Below are positions 8,139 to 14,983 of a stretch of 14,983 nucleotides of DNA, in pieces. The stretch is taken from positions 7,576-22,558 of the forward strand of contig MU647191.1 of the NCBI GenBank assembly GCA_026770585.1, given 5' to 3'. The position numbers were made by a program, and so were the translations under genes. The DNA comes from Baffinella frigidus (taxonomy: Eukaryota > Cryptophyceae > Cryptomonadales > Baffinellaceae). Position 1 is the first letter of the stretch; each line of letters opens with the position of its first letter. The notes beneath the pieces were generated by a model. It saw only the letters and a list, made by a program, of their open reading frames with translations, ran no database searches and was not told the origin of the DNA.

Positions 8139-8470
8139 ATCACTCACACTCTCTCTCCCCCCCTCTCTCTCTCCCGGTAACACGGTCGTCCGCGTGTTAC
8201 GCTCCCTCCCTGGCACCCCTGGCAGGCTCCGCACTAGCCACCCTCTTCCACCTTGCCTGGCGCCTCTCGCAGGCAGCAGGGACGCGCGCATCCTCCTCTA
8301 TGGCTGCTCTCTCCTCTCTCTGGCTGACGACGCGCGGGGAGAGACAGGATCGGGGAGACAGGATCTTCTCGGCGCAATCGTTTTTTCTGTTTTTCCTAGG
8401 AGGGATACAGCGTCAGTTGGCAGGATAGGGCGTCAGTTGGGTACCTGAGGGTGGGGAGGGAATAGGCTCA
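8139..8470. other. Non-coding CT-rich and low-complexity interval
   Basis: It holds a short CT run (8146-8175), the direct repeat GGGAGACAGGATC (about 8339-8368) and two copies of GCGTCAGTTGG (about 8409 and 8430). No gene is supported. Confidence 0.5.
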
Positions 8471-8547
8471 ACCCAAAACCCTAAACCTTAAACCCTAAAC
8501 CCTAAACCCTAAACCCTAAACCCTAAACCCTAAACCCTAAACCCTAC
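8471..8547. repeat. Interstitial telomere-type tract (CCCTAAA)n
   Basis: About ten units of CCCTAAA, nearly perfect from 8489 to 8546. This is the Arabidopsis-type telomere repeat (TTTAGGG on the other strand). It is flanked by ordinary sequence, so it is internal to the chromosome in this window. Confidence 0.95.
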
Positions 8548-8594
8548 ACCGTTACCCTTACCCGGCTGGGTGAGTGCCCTGCCATGTCGTCGGC

Positions 8595-8617
8595 GTAGGG
8601 CTTAGGGTTTAGGGCTT
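8595..8617. repeat. Short telomere-type tract in the opposite orientation
   Basis: GTAGGGCTTAGGGTTTAGGG carries about three TTTAGGG-like units, inverted relative to the (CCCTAAA) tract about 50 bases upstream. The two form a head-to-head arrangement. Confidence 0.75.
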
Positions 8618-9253
8618 ACTAGATTTCCCACAAAATGTAGTCGTAATGTCCGGTCCCCGAGCATTTGATTTAAATGGCTAGAAGAATTACATGCCGGATA
8701 GCACCACCAGCGTGTGTAGTGCGCATGACCTCTCTCTCCCCGGGTCCCTGCTCAGGCAAAGACGATGTTGGGGTGCATGCATGGAGCTCGGTTCTCGCAG
8801 CCATCTAACACGGGTCGGTTCTGGCACGCAGGTGGATTTGAAGCGGGCTTCTGTGGCCTTCTCGCGCGAGGCCAGCGCCTTCGTCTCTCTCCAGGTCACT
8901 GCCCCGCCCTCTATCTTCCTCTCCCTCCAGGCCACTGCCCTACCCTCTCTTTCCCTCCAGGTGAATTCCTCCTCCCTTCCTCTCAACGTGCCCACCCTCC
9001 CCCACCCTCCCCCTGTGCTGAGACCACCGAGGCTTGCTCCTGTCCGGCCGAGGCTCATCACCTGTCCGACCGAGGCTCACATGTGCGGGGCTCGCGATCG
9101 ACGTGGCGGGCGGGTGGGTTGCTGGCGGGACGGGTTGTTGTGAGAGACGGCGTGGGTGAAAAATTGTTATCTGATCAGAGCAGGGGAGATACCCCCCTAC
9201 GGTAACTAAACAGAGCAGGATTTTGTACCTGGGGCCCAACTAACGCAGGCAGA
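8618..9253. other. Gene-free GC-rich interval with small tandem repeats
   Basis: Open frames exist on both strands but have pyrimidine-driven Ser/Leu/Pro composition and no recognisable domain. Two small repeats are visible. One is CTCCAGG(T/C)CACTGCCC with a ~40-bp spacing (about 8890-8960). The other is CTGTCCG(G/A)CCGAGGCTCA, twice, near 9040-9080. Confidence 0.5.
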
Positions 9254-9305
9254 CTTTCTTTATTGGCGACAAATAGACCCTTTCTTTATTGGCGACAAAT
9301 AGACC
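9254..9305. repeat. 26-bp perfect tandem duplication
   Basis: The unit starting CTTTCTTTATTGGCGACAAA runs from 9254 to 9279 and is repeated exactly at 9280-9305. Confidence 0.95.
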
Positions 9306-9400
9306 CGGATCGATCATTTCTCCTGATGTCAGTCAGAGGTTCAACGTAATTATTGTATGCTTCGCTTGATGGCCGTTCGCGACAGTTTACGTGGTGCGCT

Positions 9401-9470
9401 CAACCCTGAACCCTGAACCCTGAACCCTGAACCCTGAACCCTGAACCCTGGACCCTGGACGCTGAACCCC
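9401..9470. repeat. CCCTGAA telomere-like tract
   Basis: Seven near-perfect copies of the 7-mer AACCCTG, ending in GACCCTG variants. This is a one-base variant of the CCCTAAA repeat found 900 bases upstream. It is preceded by TGCGCTCAA. Confidence 0.93.
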
Positions 9471-10370
9471 CCACACCCCAAGACAGTTGCGTGCCAGACG
9501 GTGCGCGTGCCCATGTACTCCTAGCTAGCTAGCGAGCTTCCTCTCTCTCTCTCTCTCTCTTTCTCTCTCAGCTCTGTCTCGCGCTGGTCGGACGGGCGGC
9601 TGCCCAGAAAACAGTGGGGCTGCTGCTGTTCGGATGTGAGGGCAGGGGATCTAAGAACCACTCTTGTTTCCGCTGCAAAGTTGCCGGGTTTGTTCCACGC
9701 TCAGTACCAGGAAAGCTGTGATCTGACACCTTTTCCCGGGGCTGTTTCGTACCAGAAAATAAACTCGCCAAACCCCACCAAATCCCACCAAACCCCACCA
9801 AATCCCACCAAACCCCACCCTCCGCGGCGTACCCGGGCGAATTTCTCTCTGTTTCTAGAGGTGTCTTGTACCCCGCGCGCCTGGATTTGTACTGAGAACC
9901 GGAGTCCTATCTCTGTCTCACTCGGGTTTTGACAGACGAAAATAGGCCCGGATGAATCGTACCCGTCGTAGCAAGTTTGATAGGGACCGTCTCTCCTACT
10001 CTGAAAATAGGCCCGGATGGTAGTCTTTGGTACTACCCCAATAGGGTCAAGGCTGCGTTGGCAGGCCGCGCCATTCTTCGTCAGGGGGCTGACAGCGGAG
10101 GTCTACCTCTGATGGATCCCCCAGTATGGTAAGTGGCAGTTTCTTGGGTAGGAAGGTGCTGGTGCAGATCCCAGATGCCTTCCTAACCTCGCCTGATTTC
10201 TGCGCCGTGCATTTCTCTTTCGAATCAAGTCAAGAAGTGTCAATAAGTGCGGTTTTGTATGTGCGCTGAACTGATTCTGAGAGTGCGTGCAGGGTGGTTT
10301 ACAGAGTTCGTAGAGAGGGTTGCGAGTGGTTCACCGAGCTGTCTGTGCACTCAACTGTCGGTCTGTGGAC
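9471..10370. other. Gene-free interval with short direct repeats
   Basis: A CT microsatellite lies at 9540-9570. A 10-bp unit alternating CCAAACCCCA and CCAAATCCCA lies at about 9767-9819. The 17-mer GAAAATAGGCCCGGATG occurs at 9938-9954 and again at 10003-10019; a shorter relative (AAATAGACCCGGAT) is near 9297. Three units of about 20 bp around GTCTGTG(C/G)ACTCAACT follow at 10341-10395. No coding or RNA gene is recognised. Confidence 0.6.
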
Positions 10371-10383
10371 TCAACTTTGTCTA

Positions 10384-10413
10384 TGCGCTCAAACCTAAAC
10401 CCTAAACCCTACA
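10384..10413. repeat. Short CCCTAAA tract
   Basis: TGCGCTCAA is followed by about three CCTAAAC units. The same TGCGCTCAA precedes the CCCTGAA tract at 9401. Confidence 0.8.
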
Positions 10414-10871
10414 CCTGAAGCAAGTGCTTGTGGGCGCAGGCTACTTCCCGGACGTCTCCGCAGCAACACGTGATCTTCTCTCCCCGATGCACCTTTTCAG
10501 GTGATGTGGACCCTGTGTAACACCAAGGGTGGTTGGCTGGTTGGCGCCAGGCACGGGCGTGTGATGGTGCATGATACAGTGGTGTATTGATTGAATTCTA
10601 CACACACCTTTCCCCCCCGATGCAATCGTGCGGCTCTAGCCGCCCCCGCGCTGACCCAACGGCCGTGCTCCGCTCCGCGGTCGGCGTGTAGCCACAGGTC
10701 CTCGATCCGAAAGCACCGCGGCCAGGTCGCGTCTAAATTTGCGCGCGAATTTGCGCTGCGATAGATAGCGTATCAAGCTCCAGCGGCATTGCAGTGGTTA
10801 GAGGCGGCTGATTTGTAACCCGGTATGAGTTGGAATATGGCGGGAACTCTGGGCTTACTAAAGGCATGGGT
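10414..10871. other. Gene-free interval
   Basis: Mixed-composition DNA with no convincing coding frame. A fragment at 10791-10822 resembles the D-arm and anticodon region of a tRNA but does not complete a cloverleaf. Confidence 0.4.
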
Positions 10872-10990
10872 GGACTGTATGGTTGTGGCGTCTAAACCGT
10901 TTGCCCGGGTTTGATCCGGTTTGATGTGCAAACAGTCTGTCAAATTAATTTGTCTCCATACAGTCTGCCCGGTGTTTGATCCTGTTTGTG
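10872..10990. repeat. Interleaved direct and inverted repeats
   Basis: TGCCCGG, then GTTTGATCC, then GTTTG occurs at 10902-10926 and 10966-10990 as a diverged direct repeat. GACTGTATGG (10873-10882) is the reverse complement of CCATACAGTC (10956-10965). Confidence 0.65.
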
Positions 10991-11101
10991 AGGCAGGGAG
11001 CTGTCCTTGGCTAAACGCTAAACGCTCAACGTCAAGCCCTAAGGGCTTAGCAGCGGTGCCGTCCGCACTGCGCATCGCAAGCGCTCCCGCATGCTAGCTC
11101 T

Positions 11102-11311
11102 CCACGCCAGGTCAGAAGTCGAAATTTGAACGACTTTCCGTTTTACTACAAGATCTAGCAATAAAGTTGATTCTACCCGGGAAACACGCCAAAAGTGTTG
11201 GTGATTGGAGCTCTTCGCCGCCAGAATTTGAAAAAACTGTACCACGATAAGCCATCTAAACACTTTTAGCTCGAACGAGTGTGTGAAAAAGGAACTTCTG
11301 ACCTGGCGTGG
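11102..11311. mobile_element. 210-bp segment bounded by perfect 18-bp inverted repeats
   Basis: CCACGCCAGGTCAGAAGT at 11102-11119 is the exact reverse complement of 11294-11311. A second pair is nested inside: AAAAGTGTT near 11191 and AACACTTTT near 11259. No protein is encoded between them and no target-site duplication is obvious. This may be a small non-autonomous inverted-repeat transposon or a foldback element; the assignment rests only on the repeats. Confidence 0.5.
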
Positions 11312-11372
11312 CCTACCGAGAGGTCTCTGCGTGGTTTCCCTGGTTTAGTTTCATTTGGTGGGCCGTGCTCCA

Positions 11373-11394
11373 CCTTCGTAGCCCGCTACGAAGG
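11373..11394. repeat. Perfect 10-bp hairpin
   Basis: CCTTCGTAGC (11373-11382) and GCTACGAAGG (11385-11394) are exact reverse complements with a CC spacer. Confidence 0.85.
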
Positions 11395-12086
11395 GCTAGA
11401 AACCAACACCACTAAGGATCGCGCCCACCATGGGAAGGTTTGCTTGACGCCGTTTGAGCAAATTTAAGCCCCTCGACCCTGTTCCAATAATTGATGTCTG
11501 TCAAGTTGATCAGAGGTTCACGCAAATGTTGTCTGCCTCGCCCCCCCCACCCCAAGACTGTCACAAACCCCGAAATCCGGAACCCTAACACCTCCCCGCC
11601 CCACCACCACCAAACCCTCGCGGTCTCCGCGCACCCTGCCTTCCCTGCGGTCCTACCCCGAAACACCACACACACCCAACCCCCCCCACACACCTGGGGG
11701 GCCCCCACACACCTGGGGGCCCTGGTGGGCCCCAAGTCGTACTGCGGTATTTTGCAAGCAGGTCGCAAGTAGACCAAACACAAATCCTGGCTGCGAAGGG
11801 GCTTGCAGGGTCAAATCACCTTGAAAATCAAATCACATTAAAACTTCGGGGCAGTGTGTCTCAGAAATATCAGGTTTAGTTTCAATGATGGAACTAATCC
11901 TCTTAACGAAACGTATCCTGTTGTCTAATCAGTCTGTCCTCCCCCAGACTGTATGCACCCCCCGAGCAGATTTGTTGGATTGATGTTGGCGCCAAAACAT
12001 CATGACACCAACCTCGGTGTACGCCACGGCCAGAAAAAACAAAGGCCAACGACCCCCCACCATCACCCGCCCGTCTGGCGGAAGGG
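11395..12086. other. Gene-free interval with C-rich stretch
   Basis: Between about 11540 and 11735 the plus strand is C-rich, including CCCCCCCC runs and the repeat CACACACCTGGGGG (twice, 11686-11718). The segment TGATGTCTGTCA...CAGAGGTTCACG near 11491 resembles TGATGTCAGTCAGAGGTTCA near 9324, suggesting an old shared repeat. No gene is supported. Confidence 0.5.
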
Positions 12087-12170
12087 TCTGGGGATACTAC
12101 CCCGTGTAGGATGACCAGAGTGACTTTACATAGTCACTGCGGTCATCCTACACGGGGTAGTATCCCCAGA
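12087..12170. mobile_element. 84-bp foldback with perfect 30-bp arms
   Basis: The left arm (12087-12116, starting TCTGGGGATACTACCCCGTG) is the exact reverse complement of the right arm (12141-12170). Inside, AGTGACT (12119-12125) pairs with AGTCACT (12132-12138) around a TTACAT loop. Only a two-by-two mismatch separates the inner and outer stems. The whole segment is therefore one near-perfect hairpin. It could be a very short foldback transposon, a small-RNA-type precursor or a recent palindromic duplication. No target duplication is evident. The pairing is certain; the class is not. Confidence 0.6.
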
Positions 12171-12209
12171 GCCCGAGAGAGATGCCGCTATGCTCACCTA
12201 GGTCCTTTT

Positions 12210-12236
12210 CTTCTTTCTTCTTCTTCTTCTTCTTTA
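12210..12236. repeat. (CTT)n microsatellite
   Basis: An imperfect run of CTT units in TTTTCTTCTTTCTTCTTCTT and beyond. Confidence 0.9.
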
Positions 12237-12345
12237 TTACCCTCAGAGCCTTCTGCAAAGTGGCCAACTACCACTACCGCTTGCGACCAAAGGCAGGACA
12301 ACTTCCAAGAGTAGATTCACTGAGGAGAGTTGACTGATCCGAGGA

Positions 12346-12432
12346 AACGCCCGCCTTCCGTTCCTGAATTATTAAGGAACTCAGTGAGAACGCCCGCCTT
12401 CCGTTCCTTTTTTATTAAGGAACTCCGACACC
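12346..12432. repeat. 43-bp tandem repeat carrying a small hairpin
   Basis: AACGCCCGCCTTCCGTTCCT occurs at 12346 and 12389, a 43-bp period, each followed by TTATTAAGGAACTC. In each copy GTTCCT can pair with AGGAAC. A decayed third copy (AACGCCC...TTCC...GTTCCTTGAGG) follows to about 12470. Confidence 0.85.
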
Positions 12433-12470
12433 AAAAACGCCCTTTTCCTTATGTGGACCGTTCCTTGAGG

Positions 12471-12936
12471 TACCCCTGTACCTCGCTGCGATCAACTTGC
12501 GGGCCACACACCGGAAATAATTTCAAATCCTTGACACAACGTTGGAAGGTTGTTGAACCACAAATCCGCTGAAAAAAACTGTGCCAAGGGCATTTTTTGA
12601 CTAAGAAGAGCAAGCACGAAAGATTGAGAATTAAACAGAGTCGCGTGAGAAGTGGGGTGGGTCGGCCATCCGACCCTCGGGGGTTTCGGCAGGAGAAGAC
12701 CCTGCGAATCTTGGGATCGACTGACTGACAAAATTAGATTTGGAAGCTGGAAATGTGATTGCCGTTTCAAAGCCCAGGTTCGCCAGAAGCACGATTACGT
12801 GTGCTTTGAAGCATTTGCAACTTTGTAACAGGGATAGTGGTGTACTGGGATTGGTGTTTTGTTGTTGAATCTTCGGGGTTCCCAAAAGGTACACTGTGAA
12901 ACCTTGCACCGACGTTGAAACTGCATCGATGGTGAC
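12471..12936 (-). other. 3' flank of the fucosyltransferase-like gene
   Basis: Several overlapping short frames occur but none has a recognisable domain or a consistent start. On the minus strand this is the region after the stop of the downstream-oriented gene and should contain its 3' UTR. No clear AATAAA signal was seen. Confidence 0.4.
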
Positions 12937-14265
12937 TCACTCCATCTTTCGACGTTTTAAGCACTTGAGCAATCGTCCCAAGGCCGCTGCGTCGACTGCA
13001 CCTGTAGATATTTTCAACAAGACTTCGATTCCAAAATCGGGGTAAGGGACGTCCGCAACGACGACATTCTGCGATGTCTGGTATGAGTGCCAAAACGGTA
13101 AGGCGACCGTAATGCCACGCGCACAGAGCGACGACGCCAAGTGCGAGAACCCGCTGCGACTTGTGATAAGGATATCAGCTTGACACATCAACGACAGAGA
13201 TATTAACGAATTCTCGTCAAAAATTGACACTGCGCACCGAGCATCTTCTTGACATCGAGCGGAGATCGCTCTGACTGTGAGGAAGTTTCCATTTTCTGCT
13301 ATCCCTTTCTCTGCACCCTCACACAATACAAAGATCTCGATCAGGAATTCCGAAGACGCAAATTGGAGTCTTATTTCCGGAAGAATGGAATCAACGACAC
13401 GGCGGTAGACTTCTGTGGGCACAAATCGTGTCAACCAACGTGGATTAGAATCGATATCGCCTCTCCGTATATGAACCACAATGTTAATTTTCGCGGGATG
13501 CACAGGCAGTCCAGCCAGTGAAGACACCAACCGGCGCCTCCCGTTCATAGCCAGAAACAACGCACGAAGAAAAGGTAAATCTCGCATATCCTGGGGCGGT
13601 GCTTGGTCAAGGATCTTCAGGACATGGCCAGAGGCATGATGATCGCGTTCCACCACATCGCGTATATATTGGTCCACCTGCAGCTCAAACTCTGCGACAT
13701 TCTTGAACTGCCGCACTATAGCGTTTGCTGGTGGTACACGACAAGGCTCAGAAAAAAAAGATGAGAACCCCAAAAAACCTTCTACATTCGAGCTTTGATA
13801 ATCACTCCGCCCGGATGTAGTAAAATTTGCATTCAACGTAAGTTGGTGTTCCCTGGCGATGCGTACAAGAGTTAAAAACGATGCCATCGAATGCCCCAGT
13901 CCTTCTCCCTGGTGGCGGCCCGAAAGCCAAACGAACTTCGACGCAACAGGGGAAATCACTGCTCGATACGCACTCGCATTTCTCCCCTTCCCGTGCATGA
14001 GAAGTTCGATCCTTTCCCAAGTCTCCGGGGAGCATGACCCGTTGGACGCGTTGGAGATGGAAGGCGACTTTCCTTTCCAACAGAGTGTGTCTTTGAAATC
14101 CGGTGCATGATCCATGATTGTGGGTCGCTCACGCGTAGACGTCGCTGAAGCATTTGAGACTTCCAATATTGGTGCCGAAGTCAACTTCTCGAGGGAATGC
14201 GGTAGTACGATGAGGGAAATCATGATCAGAAAAATCACCAGGAGAGACAAAATGTTGAACCTCAT
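12937..14265 (-). CDS. Fucosyltransferase-like type II membrane glycosyltransferase
   Basis: This 442-residue single-exon protein has the layout of a Golgi type II glycosyltransferase: a short N-terminal tail, one signal-anchor span (about residues 4-22, ILSLLVIFLIMISLIVL), a variable stem and a lumenal catalytic domain. HIRRGD at 265-270 is the GDP-fucose-site motif of the alpha-1,2/alpha-1,6 and related fucosyltransferase superfamily, and R266/R267 would contact the donor diphosphate. Upstream, GEGLGHSMASF (120-130) matches the glycine-rich first-half loop of this fold. SRSGFSHLASSL (369-380) corresponds to the conserved S-x-F/S donor-side motif near the C terminus. N-glycosylation sequons at about N38, N72, N75, N96 and N147 fit a lumenal location. 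I chose ATG 14265 (A at -3) because the codons upstream in frame give no ATG. The exact acceptor and linkage cannot be told from sequence. No sugar-pathway neighbour is present. It appears intact. Confidence 0.82.
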   Translation of the reverse strand: MRFNILSLLVIFLIMISLIVLPHSLEKLTSAPILEVSNASATSTRERPTIMDHAPDFKDTLCWKGKSPSISNASNGSCSPETWERIELLMHGKGRNASAYRAVISPVASKFVWLSGRHQGEGLGHSMASFLTLVRIAREHQLTLNANFTTSGRSDYQSSNVEGFLGFSSFFSEPCRVPPANAIVRQFKNVAEFELQVDQYIRDVVERDHHASGHVLKILDQAPPQDMRDLPFLRALFLAMNGRRRLVSSLAGLPVHPAKINIVVHIRRGDIDSNPRWLTRFVPTEVYRRVVDSILPEIRLQFASSEFLIEIFVLCEGAEKGIAENGNFLTVRAISARCQEDARCAVSIFDENSLISLSLMCQADILITSRSGFSHLASSLCARGITVALPFWHSYQTSQNVVVADVPYPDFGIEVLLKISTGAVDAAALGRLLKCLKRRKME

Positions 14266-14775
14266 AGTTGCAGCGAACAACCTTGATGCCCTCTCCCTCT
14301 TCCCGTTAACCCCCCCCCCCTGTTTTTCAGGGACGATTGTGATGAGCGGTTTGGACGGGTCTCGCGCTGATCAGCCCAAACCGCTTCGCGCCGCTTTTGT
14401 AAAAGCTCCGTGCGAGCATCTTCATTGGAAAGAACCGACTACACTTAGAGGTGCTCCAGAATCAAAAGTTGATTCATAGGAGAAATCACAAGAGAGATTA
14501 CTATGGCATAGGTAAATTTACTTATGAATCATAATTAAATCAATTGGTTCAAAAAATTGTCAAAAAGGGCCCACAAAAGTCAATCAATCCTTTTCATGGA
14601 AGTCGGCATGGGCTGACACCGACAATCCTGTTTAATAAACACGAAATCAACGAAATCAACGAAGTGGTGCCCCCGCGTGCGTGTGTATCGCGGTGGCCCT
14701 GTGTGTGCACCTTTCCCAAATCGTGCTTCATGCTCGGCTACGTACTCAGTGCTCTCCCCTTCGAGTGCAGGAGCA
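14266..14775. other. Upstream region of the glycosyltransferase gene
   Basis: It begins with a poly-C run (14310-14322) and contains an AT-rich stretch at 14480-14570, a plausible promoter area. TGATTCATA near 14471 and TATGAATCA near 14524 form a 9-bp inverted pair. The unit GAAATCAAC is repeated near 14642-14660. Transcription signals cannot be assigned with certainty. Confidence 0.4.
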
Positions 14776-14983
14776 ATGGCCAACTCGGACGGGCACCCGT
14801 TCGCTGGCGTCATTCCAAGAGTGCCCGAGCGCCAACAACAAGCCCGCCAGGCTGCACCCCCCCCCCTCCCTCCCTCCATACCCTCCCTCTGTCGCGAGCA
14901 TGCTCTACGAGCTATGCTATGCGCGTGCCGTGCTCTTTCTGGGCCTCCTTCCTGCACCCTGTGCTGATCCCGCGTGCGTGCTC
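14776..14983 (+). CDS. Possible 5' end of a plus-strand gene (doubtful)
   Basis: An ATG at 14776 sits in a strong eukaryotic context (G at -3, G at +4) and follows an acceptor-like TGCAG. It opens MANSDGHPFAGVIPRVPERQ and then enters a C-rich, proline-coding low-complexity run. This frame reaches a TGA near 14965, so a real gene would need splicing out of the frame within the window. No family is recognised. It may equally be a chance frame in GC-rich DNA. Confidence 0.2.

Noticed and set aside
10791-10822. tRNA-Thr-like fragment (GTGGTTAGAGGC followed by GATTTGTAACC)
   Set aside because: The anticodon stem has mismatches and no T-arm or matching acceptor stem follows; at most a decayed tRNA-derived repeat.
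14580-14957. Minus-strand 125-codon frame near the right edge
   Set aside because: Low-complexity Arg/Gly/Ala composition from GC-rich DNA, no domain, and it conflicts with an equally weak plus-strand frame.
1-14983. CRISPR array or bacterial-type operon
   Set aside because: The tandem arrays are contiguous, without unique spacers, and the genes have introns, a type II signal anchor and widely spaced, non-operonic layout.

Overview
This window looks like nuclear DNA of a unicellular eukaryote, most likely a microalga or related protist. At least one gene appears to carry a spliceosomal GT-AG intron, two others encode eukaryote-style proteins (a type II Golgi-like glycosyltransferase and a protein with an RS-rich linker), and the intergenic DNA is full of microsatellites, minisatellites, small inverted-repeat elements and tracts of the plant/algal telomere type (CCCTAAA). 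There are no bacterial-style operons. A cryptophyte-like or similar algal genome would fit, but the sequence alone does not fix the lineage.

Layout. 1-417: a 66-bp minisatellite entering from the left edge. About 570-2461, minus strand: a multi-exon gene for an unrecognised membrane protein. Its best-supported intron (1462-1700) has a GTGAGT donor and a phase-matched CAG acceptor and contains its own 31-bp minisatellite. About 2860-3530: a complex minisatellite with four copies of a ~41-bp block. 4095-6161, plus strand: a long, codon-biased single-exon gene for a protein with a predicted winged-helix-like fold at each end, a CCHC zinc-binding-like motif in the middle and an RS-rich linker. 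6495-8140: GA/CT microsatellites, a long AAACCCC array, a 115-bp MITE-like inverted-repeat element and a diverged dispersed repeat. 8471-11050: gene-poor DNA with several telomere-like tracts built on different 7-mers (CCCTAAA, CCCTGAA). 11102-12170: two more inverted-repeat elements, one with a perfect 30-bp arm. 12937-14265, minus strand: an intact fucosyltransferase-like type II membrane protein. 14266-14983: an AT-rich upstream region, then GC-rich DNA that might hold the start of a plus-strand gene.

The three genes show no functional link with one another. The glycosyltransferase is the only one whose biochemical class can be named with good confidence. The most unusual items are the double winged-helix/CCHC/RS protein, the perfect 84-bp foldback, the MITE-like element and the mixture of telomere-like 7-mer arrays.
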